From positions 310,001 through 374,000 of the forward strand of contig NZ_WPZO01000005.1 in assembly GCF_013031355.1 (NCBI RefSeq): a DNA stretch of 64,000 bases, written 5' to 3'. The first letter of the stretch is position 1; each line of letters opens with the position of its first letter. Below the pieces are notes generated by a model that saw only the letters and a list, made by a program, of their open reading frames with translations, searched no databases and was not told the origin of the DNA. The position numbers were made by a program, and so were the translations under genes. Below are positions 1-7,049 of the stretch, piece by piece. This DNA is from Ruegeria arenilitoris (GTDB taxonomy: Bacteria; Pseudomonadota; Alphaproteobacteria; Rhodobacterales; Rhodobacteraceae).

Positions 1-633
1 ACCGAACGCATCGAAGATTTTCTCGATCCGTTCAAACAGTCCTTCCCGGACGATACCGTCCAGTGACTGTCGGTTGTAATCGATGATCCACCACGTGTTT
101 CGCAGGTCGTTCTTCCAGCCTTCCTGTAATGCCTCATAGACGTTGCCTTCATCCAGTTCGGCATCGCCTACCAGGGCCACCATGCGCCCCATCGGGGCGT
201 CGGAGCCCCAGCTTTTGGCCTTGATGTAATCCTGAATGATCGAGGCAAACGAGGTGATCGCGACACCCAGACCCACCGACCCGGTCGAGAAATCAACGTC
301 GTCGATATCCTTGGTCCGGCTGGGATAACTTTGCACACCCCCGAATCCGCGGAAATTCTCCATCTTCTCGCGCGTTTGATTGCCCATGAGATACTGCATC
401 GCGTGAAAAATCGGCGAAGCATGAGGTTTGACTGCAACCCGGTCTTCGGGGCGCAAGGCCGAGAAATAGAGCGCAGTCATGATCGATACCATCGAGGCAG
501 ACGACGCCTGATGACCGCCGATCTTGATCCCATCCACCTTTGGTCGGACATGGTTGGCATGATGGATCATCCAATGCGACAACCACAGCAGGCGCTGTTC
601 GACGATCTTCAGTTGGGTGGGATCAATGTGCAT
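1..633 (-). CDS. AceE-like 2-oxoacid dehydrogenase E1 component (partial, runs off left edge)
   Basis: The N-terminal 211 codons of a thiamine-diphosphate enzyme of the homodimeric pyruvate dehydrogenase E1 / transketolase type. The visible part has the GGHQASSAS region that lines the cofactor pocket and the GDAELDEGN motif followed by NTWWIIDYNRQS, the Mg-ThDP fold typical of AceE. Such enzymes decarboxylate a 2-oxoacid and pass the acyl group to an E2 lipoyl domain. The gene starts 14 bp downstream of the methionine gamma-lyase stop, on the same strand. I infer that it uses 2-oxobutyrate released by the lyase, making propionyl-CoA, rather than pyruvate. The C-terminal two thirds lie outside the window, so substrate-determining residues cannot be judged. 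Confidence 0.85.
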   Translation of the reverse strand, partial: MHIDPTQLKIVEQRLLWLSHWMIHHANHVRPKVDGIKIGGHQASSASMVSIMTALYFSALRPEDRVAVKPHASPIFHAMQYLMGNQTREKMENFRGFGGVQSYPSRTKDIDDVDFSTGSVGLGVAITSFASIIQDYIKAKSWGSDAPMGRMVALVGDAELDEGNVYEALQEGWKNDLRNTWWIIDYNRQSLDGIVREGLFERIEKIFDAFG

Positions 634-647
634 GGCGGTCTCCGGAT

Positions 648-1847
648 TCAGGCGGCGCTGCGGGCAGGGTAGGGCAAGGCTTGCTCCAGGTCTGCAAGGA
701 TATCTTCGACATCCTCCAGCCCGACGGACAGACGGATCAGGCCATCGCTGATCCCATGCTCGGCCCGCTCTTCCGGGGTATACGTCGAATGGGTCATGGA
801 TGCGGGGTGCTGGATCAGGGTTTCCGCGTCGCCCAAGGACACCGCACGCTGGATCATGTTCAAGCGGTTCATGAACTCAATCCCGCCTGACAGGCCGGAC
901 TTGATTTCAAACGCTATCATGGCGCCGGGTTGGGACATCTGACGCTGCGCAACATCATGCTGGGCGAAACTCTCAAGACCGGGAAAATAAACTTCGCCGA
1001 CAGCGGGATGTGCTTCGAGGAAGTCTGCGACGACCTTGGCGGTCGCACAGTGGCGATCCAGACGCAGGTTCAGTGTCTTCAGACCACGCAGGATCAGCAT
1101 CGCGTTGAAAGGGGCCATTACCGCGCCGGTCATGTCCTTCATCCCAACAAAGCGGATCTCAGCAATCTGTTCGGCGGACCCGACAACCAGACCGGCAACC
1201 ACATCGCCATGCCCACCGAGATATTTGGTGGCGGAGTGCAGAACGATATCTGCCCCGTGCTCGATCGGGCGGGTCAAATACGGGCTGGCATAGGTATTGT
1301 CGACGACGACTGTTGCACCGACCGAGTGCGCAATTTCGGCGCTCGCGGCGATGTCCACTAAGCGCATGTTCGGATTGGCCGGAGTTTCGAAATAGACAAC
1401 GCGGGTTTTGTCAGAAATGGTCGCTTTCAGGTTCTCAGGGTCTGTCATGTCGACGTGCGTGATCGTGACTCCCCATTTTGCCAAACCGTGACGCATGAAG
1501 GCAAAGGTGCAGCCATAGAGTGTTTTGTCCACGATGACTTCGTCACCCGGCGATAGCAGGGTCCAAAGCACTGCCGTAATTGCCCCCATGCCGCTTGAGA
1601 GAGCTAGCCCGGCCTCAGCCCCTTCAAGCACGGCAATGCGTTGTTCAAGAAGGTCGCATGTGGGGTTTGAAATACGACTATAGATATGACCTTCACGCTC
1701 ACCGGCGAACATCTCTCCGCCAGCTTCTGCGGTTTCAAAGGTAAACGTGGACGTCAAATGTAGCGGTGGTGTCAGAGCGCCTTCATTTTCCAGAGGGTTA
1801 TATGCGTGGTGAATGGCGCGCGTGGCAAATCCGGTTGAACGAGTCAT
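648..1847 (-). CDS. megL: Methionine gamma-lyase (PLP, Cys/Met metabolism family)
   Basis: A 399-residue PLP enzyme that splits methionine into methanethiol, ammonia and 2-oxobutyrate. The Lys Schiff base lies in SATKYLGGHGD, the cofactor Asp in VDNTYASPY, and the LYGCTFAFMRHGL segment holds the Cys that is characteristic of methionine gamma-lyases (Cys116 in the Pseudomonas putida enzyme). Length matches the family (about 398). A longer reading frame extends upstream, but the start at 1847 is preceded by AGGAG at good spacing and gives the expected N-terminus. It is probably co-transcribed with the downstream AceE-like gene. The adjacent divergent Lrp gene is the likely regulator. Cystathionine gamma-lyase is the main alternative assignment. 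Confidence 0.9.
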   Translation of the reverse strand: MTRSTGFATRAIHHAYNPLENEGALTPPLHLTSTFTFETAEAGGEMFAGEREGHIYSRISNPTCDLLEQRIAVLEGAEAGLALSSGMGAITAVLWTLLSPGDEVIVDKTLYGCTFAFMRHGLAKWGVTITHVDMTDPENLKATISDKTRVVYFETPANPNMRLVDIAASAEIAHSVGATVVVDNTYASPYLTRPIEHGADIVLHSATKYLGGHGDVVAGLVVGSAEQIAEIRFVGMKDMTGAVMAPFNAMLILRGLKTLNLRLDRHCATAKVVADFLEAHPAVGEVYFPGLESFAQHDVAQRQMSQPGAMIAFEIKSGLSGGIEFMNRLNMIQRAVSLGDAETLIQHPASMTHSTYTPEERAEHGISDGLIRLSVGLEDVEDILADLEQALPYPARSAA

Positions 1848-1962
1848 TGCAAGCTCCTGATTCATGTTGAAGTCAGTTTGCGCCTTTACTTTGGGCCAAT
1901 GGTTGCGAATTATACCAACTCGAGCACTAAAATTGGCAGATTCTGCTAAGACTGAGGATGAA
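1848..1962. promoter_or_regulatory. Divergent megL / Lrp promoter region
   Basis: A 115-bp AT-richer spacer between the two divergent starts. On the minus strand a perfect TATAAT lies at 1914-1909, about 60 bp upstream of megL; the matching -35 is weak. On the plus strand GAGG precedes the Lrp start. Lrp regulators commonly bind such shared regions, but I see no clear Lrp consensus box. Confidence 0.4.
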
Positions 1963-2418
1963 ATGGACGCTAAGGACAGGCAGATCATTCGAGCGCTGCA
2001 GCGCGACGGGCGCATGACGAACCAGAATCTTGCCGACGAGGTGAATTTGTCTCCGTCACCGTGTTTGCGCCGGGTCAAAAACCTTGAAGCCAACGGAGTG
2101 ATAAAGGGATACAGCGCCGACGTTGACGCAGCCGCGTATGGGATGGCCATTACCGTCTTTGTGCGTATTCGGTTGGAGCGGCACAATGAAACGGACGTTC
2201 AGAGCTTCGAAAAGCGTGTTCGGATGATCGATGAAGTTCTTGAATGCCACGTGCTCACCGGGGCAATGGACTATCAGTTGCGGGTTTTGGTGTCGGATCT
2301 TGAGGCTTACGAGGAGTTTATTCGCCACCGAATTCATCCGATCGGTGGGATAGCCTCGATCGACACCAGCTTTGTCTATGGAACGGTAAAAAAGACAGCT
2401 GTCTTTCCGCCCGGATAG
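1963..2418 (+). CDS. Lrp/AsnC family transcriptional regulator
   Basis: A 151-residue regulator with the two Lrp parts: an N-terminal helix-turn-helix (DRQIIRALQRDGRMTNQNLADEVNLSPSPCLRR split over residues 4-37) and a C-terminal RAM/effector domain with the GAMDYQLRVLVSDLEAYEEF region. The start at 1963 has GAGG about 9 bp upstream and gives the standard MDxxDRQI beginning; upstream in-frame codons lack such support. It is divergent from megL, an arrangement known for MdeR-type regulators that activate methionine gamma-lyase in response to methionine. That role is inferred from position. A 16-bp perfect palindrome (2391-2406) lies inside the last codons. Confidence 0.9.
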   Translation: MDAKDRQIIRALQRDGRMTNQNLADEVNLSPSPCLRRVKNLEANGVIKGYSADVDAAAYGMAITVFVRIRLERHNETDVQSFEKRVRMIDEVLECHVLTGAMDYQLRVLVSDLEAYEEFIRHRIHPIGGIASIDTSFVYGTVKKTAVFPPG

Positions 2419-2553
2419 ATAGATCGCGTTAGAATGGGTCGCCCCCATACGGCTAATCACTTTAGCGGTTTGTTTTTCCTCGCCGCAATTTCCCATTGTC
2501 AGCCTCGCTATAGAAAAGACATGCAGCACGTGCTGCGTCACTTTTGAAAAGCG
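2419..2553. other. Intergenic, no gene recognised
   Basis: Follows the Lrp stop. No convincing ORF, terminator or promoter; it leads directly into the decayed helix-turn-helix gene. Confidence 0.5.
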
Positions 2554-2783
2554 ATGACCAAGAATCCGTATCAAGAAACCCGGAAGGCTAAATCTGTCGA
2601 AACTAGGGTGCTAGACCTGAAACCGAGCCAGACCGAGGTCGAGGCGTAGGTGGGATACGTAAGCCCGAACATGATCACGATGATCAAGCAGGGTCACTCC
2701 AAGGCGGCGCTCGATCGCGTTTCGGCATGGCAATTGCGTTAGACGCGGCCCCTGCTTTCGTCATGCAGCTCGCCCTGAAGCAG
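2554..2783 (+). pseudogene. Decayed small helix-turn-helix (XRE-like) gene
   Basis: From ATG 2554 the frame reads MTKNPYQETRKAKSVETRV, then LDLKPSQTEVEA, and meets a TAG at the point where an AS-EVGY-type segment would follow. After the stop the same frame gives VGYVSPNMITMIKQGHSK and AALDRVSAW, which looks like the recognition part of a small helix-turn-helix protein. A +1 frameshift then continues as MAIALDAAPAFVMQLALKQ. Together these look like one short regulator of about 75 residues, broken by one stop and one frameshift. The family assignment is from pattern memory only. It runs without a gap into an IS5-type transposase scrap. Confidence 0.5.
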
Positions 2784-2804
2784 GCAATTGGGCGGACAGC
2801 GGTT

Positions 2805-2918
2805 GATTGGTTACTGGGAGATCGGGGATATGATGCGGACTGGTTCTGCGAAGCCTCTATAGACAAAGGGAAAAAGCCCCGCATTCCCAGGCGGAAGTCA
2901 CGCGACAAACCGATCAGG
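2805..2918 (+). mobile_element. IS5-family transposase remnant
   Basis: About 38 codons read DWLLGDRGYDADWFCEA followed by IDKGKKPRIPRRKSRDKPI. This matches the conserved central-to-C-terminal part of IS5/IS4-type DDE transposases (the LxGDRGYDADWFR...IPGRKSRKKPI region). Everything upstream of this motif and the C-terminal E-containing part are missing, and no terminal inverted repeats could be found. It is a dead fragment, evidence of a past insertion next to the decayed regulator. Confidence 0.75.
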
Positions 2919-3113
2919 TGCCACAGATCCCCAACGGTACTGCTATCAGCAATCGCGGTCGCAGCAACCGTCATTTACTGGTCATTGATCCTGACCCTAG
3001 CACGCCCAAAGCTTTGCAACGGAACCGGCAAAGATTAAAAAAGGTAAACCGATTACTGGGTTCACCACTATTTAATGATCTAGGTCAAGGTGAATCATCC
3101 TAGGGCTGTATAA
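2919..3113. other. Intergenic, no gene recognised
   Basis: AT-richer DNA between the transposase scrap and the leader of the next operon. Short reading frames here (for example 2918-3103) show no recognisable protein features. Confidence 0.4.
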
Positions 3114-3164
3114 CTCGCTCAACCCAGAAACCCCGCTCATCACAAGATGATGGGTTGAGTCGAG
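3114..3164 (+). promoter_or_regulatory. Leader inverted repeat upstream of the PilJ-domain operon
   Basis: Left arm CTCGCTCAACCCA (3114-3126) and right arm TGGGTTGAGTCGAG (3151-3164) are complementary except for one bulged base, giving a stem of 13 pairs around a 24-nt loop. It ends 27 bp before the first start codon. It has no U-tract, so it is more likely an operator or mRNA leader structure than a terminator. Confidence 0.5.
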
Positions 3165-3191
3165 ACCCTAACCGGCAATCCCGGAGACCCT

Positions 3192-4070
3192 ATGATGTTA
3201 AGAAACGTGCTTGCGATCGCCTTGGTGCTGGTTGCTCCGACAAGTGTGTTTGCGCAATCCACGGACGTGTCGGCAGTTTCTGCGGCACAGGCGGCAAACC
3301 GGATCAACATCGCGGGACGTCAGCGGATGTTGTCGCAGCGGATGGCGAAAGCGGCTTGCCTGATGGCTCAGGACATAAGCACAACCACGGCTTATGACCA
3401 ACTGACCCAAGCACACAGCTTGTTCATTCGTTCAGATAGCGCGTTGCGTAAAGGGGACCCGGAATTCGGGCTGGCCCCGGAAGAATTCAGCTCTGTTCTC
3501 GAGGCGCTTGAAGAGATCGATCCGCATTGGACAATCTATCGGGACATCGTTGATGTCGGGATCGAAAACGCAGCAATCGAAAGTGCGGATCTCGAAGTCC
3601 TCGACAACGCCAGTCTCAACGTGCTCGAGTTTATGAATGCAGCGGTTTACACCACCGCGCAGGCCTATGCGTCCGCAACCCCGGAGGTTCCGCTGGGCCT
3701 TGCGATGACAATCGATGTTGCCGGGCGTCAGCGAATGTTGACACAGAAGGCTGTGAAAGAAGCCTGCCTGATGCGCGTCGCAACTGACCCCGCTGTGCAG
3801 GCCGCGCGGCTGGCGGAGACAGTGGACTTATTTGACCACTCACTCGTGGCCCTTCTGGATGGCTTTCCTGCCGCAGGCGTTATTCCTCCGTCCAACCCAG
3901 AGCTTTCCCGGAAACTACGAGAAGTGTCCGACCTTTGGGGGCCAGTGAAAGAGATCCTCGATCGCGCGGTTGCCAAAGAACAACTGACGGACCGGGATCT
4001 TGCAGCTCTTGCGAGGAAAACAGAGCCTCTTCTGCGCACGATGAACGAAGCCGTCATCATGTACAGATGA
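3192..4070 (+). CDS. Exported protein with two PilJ N-terminal / NarX P-box-like domains (first paralogue)
   Basis: A 292-residue protein with a Sec signal peptide cut near SVFAQ (residues about 18-22) and no further membrane segment, so probably periplasmic. It carries two copies of the PilJ-type sensor motif: NIAGRQRMLSQRM at 39-51 and DVAGRQRMLTQKA at 175-187, each followed by ACLM. These resemble the P-box of NarX/NarQ-like sensors and the N-terminal domain of type IV pilus chemotaxis receptors, but here there is no HAMP, kinase or signalling domain. GGAG lies 7 bp before the start. A close paralogue follows 52 bp downstream and a PstS/OmpA fusion after that. Ligand binding, perhaps of an oxyanion, is an inference. 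Confidence 0.8.
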   Translation: MMLRNVLAIALVLVAPTSVFAQSTDVSAVSAAQAANRINIAGRQRMLSQRMAKAACLMAQDISTTTAYDQLTQAHSLFIRSDSALRKGDPEFGLAPEEFSSVLEALEEIDPHWTIYRDIVDVGIENAAIESADLEVLDNASLNVLEFMNAAVYTTAQAYASATPEVPLGLAMTIDVAGRQRMLTQKAVKEACLMRVATDPAVQAARLAETVDLFDHSLVALLDGFPAAGVIPPSNPELSRKLREVSDLWGPVKEILDRAVAKEQLTDRDLAALARKTEPLLRTMNEAVIMYR

Positions 4071-4122
4071 CCCACACAAAACGACCTGAGACAGGCAATT
4101 CTCAGCACAAAAGGACAAAAGA

Positions 4123-5013
4123 ATGATCAGAATGGTTCTGACCGCAACCCTCTTGGTCTGCGCAACAGTTGCGCCTCAGACCTCGACTGCACAGGACAGC
4201 ACAAATGTGGATCAGGTTACACATCGTGTGAATATTGCAGGCCGTCAGCGCATGTTGACCCAGCGGATAACAAAAGCCGCCTGCCTGATGGCGCGGGATG
4301 TGGGATTCACCACGTCTTTTGACCAGATGACCCAAGCCTATGATCTGTTTTTGCAATCGGACCAGGGATTGCGCAACGGGGATTCAGATCTGGGTCTGGA
4401 TGCTGAAAACAATGACACAGTCATCGGGGCGCTTGAGGCGATTGATTCACATTGGGCCGCTTACAAGGCGATCATTGAAACCGGCATAGACAACGCCACT
4501 ATTGCCAATGCAGAGCTGGATGAGCTCGATGGCGCAAGCCTGCGGGTGCTGAAGTTCATGAACATCGCTGTCTATAAAATGGCACGGGCCTATGCCTCTG
4601 AAACGGAGTCGGTTTCTCTGAATCTGGCGATCACCGTTGATATCGCCGGGCGTCAGCGCATGCTGACCCAAAAGGCAGTGAAAGAGGCCTGCCTGATGCA
4701 GGCGGCGGAAGATCCGGCTGAGCAGGCGGCGCGTTTGGCCGACACGGTTGAACTCTTTGATACCTCGTTGTCCGCGCTGCAGGACGGTTTCGAGGATATC
4801 GGCGTCATTGCCCCGCCCACACCGGAAATCGCCCGAAAGCTGCGCGAAGTCGAAGAGCTGTGGAATCCGGTTAAAGGCCTGCTCGAACGTGCGGTGAACG
4901 GCGAAGTGCTGTCAGACCGCGATCTGTCCGTTCTTGCTCGCGACAGTGAGCCGCTGCTGCAGCGCATGAATGAGGCAGTTGCCCTTTACACCACGCAATC
5001 CTCTTCGAGCTGA
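4123..5013 (+). CDS. Exported protein with two PilJ N-terminal / NarX P-box-like domains (second paralogue)
   Basis: A 296-residue paralogue of the preceding protein with the same plan: a signal peptide ending near STAQD (residue 24), NIAGRQRMLTQRI at 37-49 and DIAGRQRMLTQKA at 173-185, and a shared tail (SDRDLSVLARDSEPLLQRMNEA split over about 270-290). The two proteins are similar along their whole length, so this is a tandem duplication, and each protein is itself an internal duplication. It sits between its paralogue and the PstS/OmpA fusion, all on one strand with gaps below 100 bp. No cytoplasmic output domain is present, so any signal must pass through a partner. Confidence 0.8.
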   Translation: MIRMVLTATLLVCATVAPQTSTAQDSTNVDQVTHRVNIAGRQRMLTQRITKAACLMARDVGFTTSFDQMTQAYDLFLQSDQGLRNGDSDLGLDAENNDTVIGALEAIDSHWAAYKAIIETGIDNATIANAELDELDGASLRVLKFMNIAVYKMARAYASETESVSLNLAITVDIAGRQRMLTQKAVKEACLMQAAEDPAEQAARLADTVELFDTSLSALQDGFEDIGVIAPPTPEIARKLREVEELWNPVKGLLERAVNGEVLSDRDLSVLARDSEPLLQRMNEAVALYTTQSSSS

Positions 5014-5106
5014 AGGCATCCATCGGGGGCTGCTGCGGGTGCAGCCCAATCCTCAGCCACCCGATCTTTCGGCGAATCCAACAGGCGAATTTTGGAGTAA
5101 AATCAG

Positions 5107-6873
5107 ATGTCTCATGCTTCCTGGACCTCAAAATCATTCCTGGCGCACAATTCCAGACAAGTGTTTGTGGCCGTCAGCATGTTCGCATCTGCTTTTGCTC
5201 TTGGGGCAAACGCGCAACCGGCAAATGAAGTTGAACTCACCACCCATGATGGTGGCACGAGTGTTCGCGGCGTAATTCTGGAGTATGACGGGGCTACCTA
5301 TGTCCTGCAGACAGAGTTGGGGAAACTGACACTTTATGCTGCGATGCTTAAATGTTCCGGTGCGGGCTGTCCCGGAGCTGACGGGGCTATCGCAGAAGCC
5401 GAACTGGAAGAAGAGGTTGTCGACACAAGGGTGACGTTGGTCTCGCGGAGCGATGACACAGAAGTTGTCGGGGAATTGGTCGACTACAGCGACAGCTACT
5501 ATGTCGTTGAAACCCCGCTCGGTAGCTTTCAACTTTCCACGGACCGGGTAGACTGCGTTGGCGCCGCCTGCCCGGATTTGAATCTCTATGATCCGAAGAT
5601 CGCTTTGCTTGGCGGGACCAATGCTGTTGACTTCATGATGCCTGCACTGCTGAGCGAATATGCACGCGAGCGTGGGCTTCGCTATCTGATTGACGAGCAA
5701 TCCCCCGGTCGTTCTGTTGTCACTCTTCTGAGCGGTGAGGATGGTTCCGTGGTCGCCGAGATAGACATGCAGCCTTCCAGTGCGTCTGATCCCGTCTTCG
5801 CTCCGGACATCATGATCACAGACCAACGGATCAACGCAGCTGCAGGTACAGAGCGGGAATTTATGCTTGCACTGGACAGTCGCGTTCTGATTGCCGGCGA
5901 CAAAAACCCTGTCCGCGACCTGAGCATTGAAGAAATCGCGGGCATTCTGTCCGGTGATCTGCGGTCTTGGGAAAACCTGGGCGGGGGCAATTCGCCTGTT
6001 ACGCTGCATCTGCTGGAAGGGGACAAACCGGCGCTCTTTTATCAGAAGGTCTCAGGCAGTCCCGATGGCCCTCTGGCCGCGGATACAGTATTTCATCCCA
6101 ATGCTCAGGAGTTAATCGACTCCGTCCGCGCAGATCGCTCGGCGCTTGGTCTCCTTGATCGCGTACAGGTACAGCGTGATGGGGCCGATATGATGTCCAT
6201 CCGTAAAGCCTGTGGGCTTATGTCTGAACCGTCCAATTTCGATTTGAAAATCAAAAATTATCCACTGTCGCGCCCTGTCCTTGCCTATGCTGCAGAAGAG
6301 AATCTGCATCCGGTTGCCGGTGATTTCCTTCAATGGACGAAGACGGATGCCGCACAATCTGTGCTTGAGGATACAGGATTCGCCAGTGCCCAGCTTCAGC
6401 GCATGAAGATTCAGGACATGGGTATAGCCCTGATCCACGCCGCTGCCATGGAACCGGATTTCAGCGGGGATGAGTTTTCGTCAATGATGCGCGAGTTGCG
6501 CCGTGCGGACCGTCTCTCCATCACGTTCCGCTTTGACAATGCCTCCAGTAATCTGGACGCGGAGTCTGTGCTGAACATCCGCGACCTGGCAAACCGACTG
6601 CGCAACAGCGAATTTGACGGGCTGGAGCTTCTGCTTGTCGGTTTTGCCGATAGCGTGGGTGATGCGGGGCACAATACGCGGCTTGCGCAACAACGTGCAG
6701 AGGCTGTGAAAGAGGTGCTAGCAAATGAATTTGCTGCTGATGGGCTGAGCCGGTTTAACATTCAGGCACTGAGTTTTGGTGAGCAGATGCCGCTTGACTG
6801 CAATGACACCAATGAAGGCCGGGCCAGCAATCGTCGCGTTGAAGTCTGGGTTCGTGTGCCCGAAAGCTCTTGA
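5107..6873 (+). CDS. PstS-like substrate-binding domain fused to OmpA peptidoglycan-binding domain
   Basis: A 588-residue exported protein; the signal peptide ends near GANAQ (residue about 37). Residues about 40-150 hold two repeats of roughly 50 residues, each a small beta unit ending in a paired-cysteine motif (LKCSGAGCPG and VDCVGAACPD). A PstS/SBP-type domain follows (TNAVDFMMPALLSEY, SIEEIAGILSGDLRSWENLGG), as in phosphate-binding proteins. The C-terminal 120 residues are an OmpA-like domain (FRFDNASSNLDAES, LLLVGFADSVGD, NRRVEVWV), which binds peptidoglycan. It therefore probably anchors a solute-binding module to the cell wall. It is last in the operon with two PilJ-domain proteins and is followed by a terminator. 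No ABC permease is encoded nearby, which argues for sensing or scavenging rather than uptake. Confidence 0.8.
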   Translation: MSHASWTSKSFLAHNSRQVFVAVSMFASAFALGANAQPANEVELTTHDGGTSVRGVILEYDGATYVLQTELGKLTLYAAMLKCSGAGCPGADGAIAEAELEEEVVDTRVTLVSRSDDTEVVGELVDYSDSYYVVETPLGSFQLSTDRVDCVGAACPDLNLYDPKIALLGGTNAVDFMMPALLSEYARERGLRYLIDEQSPGRSVVTLLSGEDGSVVAEIDMQPSSASDPVFAPDIMITDQRINAAAGTEREFMLALDSRVLIAGDKNPVRDLSIEEIAGILSGDLRSWENLGGGNSPVTLHLLEGDKPALFYQKVSGSPDGPLAADTVFHPNAQELIDSVRADRSALGLLDRVQVQRDGADMMSIRKACGLMSEPSNFDLKIKNYPLSRPVLAYAAEENLHPVAGDFLQWTKTDAAQSVLEDTGFASAQLQRMKIQDMGIALIHAAAMEPDFSGDEFSSMMRELRRADRLSITFRFDNASSNLDAESVLNIRDLANRLRNSEFDGLELLLVGFADSVGDAGHNTRLAQQRAEAVKEVLANEFAADGLSRFNIQALSFGEQMPLDCNDTNEGRASNRRVEVWVRVPESS

Positions 6874-6906
6874 TCAGGTAAGGGCTGGGGGCTGTTTTGG
6901 GCGGAG

Positions 6907-6928
6907 ACTGGCGGTATCGTCAGTTTTT
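6907..6928 (+). terminator. Rho-independent terminator of the PilJ/PstS-OmpA operon
   Basis: ACTGGCG and CGTCAGT form a 7-bp stem (one G-T pair) with a 4-nt loop, followed by TTTTT. It lies 34 bp after the stop of the OmpA fusion gene. Confidence 0.7.
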
Positions 6929-6951
6929 ATGACTGTTGTAGCCCCCCCATC

Positions 6952-7049
6952 GATGCCTAACGCGGAGAATGGCAGCAGTGATCGAGTAGTAGAATAGTCT
7001 GTGGCGTTCTACTTGGCGTAATGGTGAAACTGCTGTTGTGTTAGGCATC
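6952..7049. repeat. 98-bp segment bounded by 10-bp inverted repeats
   Basis: GATGCCTAAC (6952-6961) and its exact reverse complement GTTAGGCATC (7040-7049) bound the space between two convergent genes; the right arm includes the stop codon of the GMC oxidoreductase gene. No target-site duplication flanks it. It could be a small palindromic element or chance. Confidence 0.3.

Noticed and set aside
1848-1962. SAM-II or other SAM riboswitch upstream of megL
   Set aside because: Such elements occur before methionine genes in alphaproteobacteria, but the spacer is short and I could not fold the required H-type pseudoknot or find its conserved sequence.
2391-2406. Perfect 16-bp palindrome AAAGACAGCTGTCTTT
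   Set aside because: It lies inside the last codons of the Lrp gene and has no U-tract; it may be chance or a weak end signal.
5134-6009. Long open frame antisense to the PstS-OmpA gene (291 codons)
   Set aside because: No recognisable domain; it is a shadow of a strongly supported gene on the other strand.
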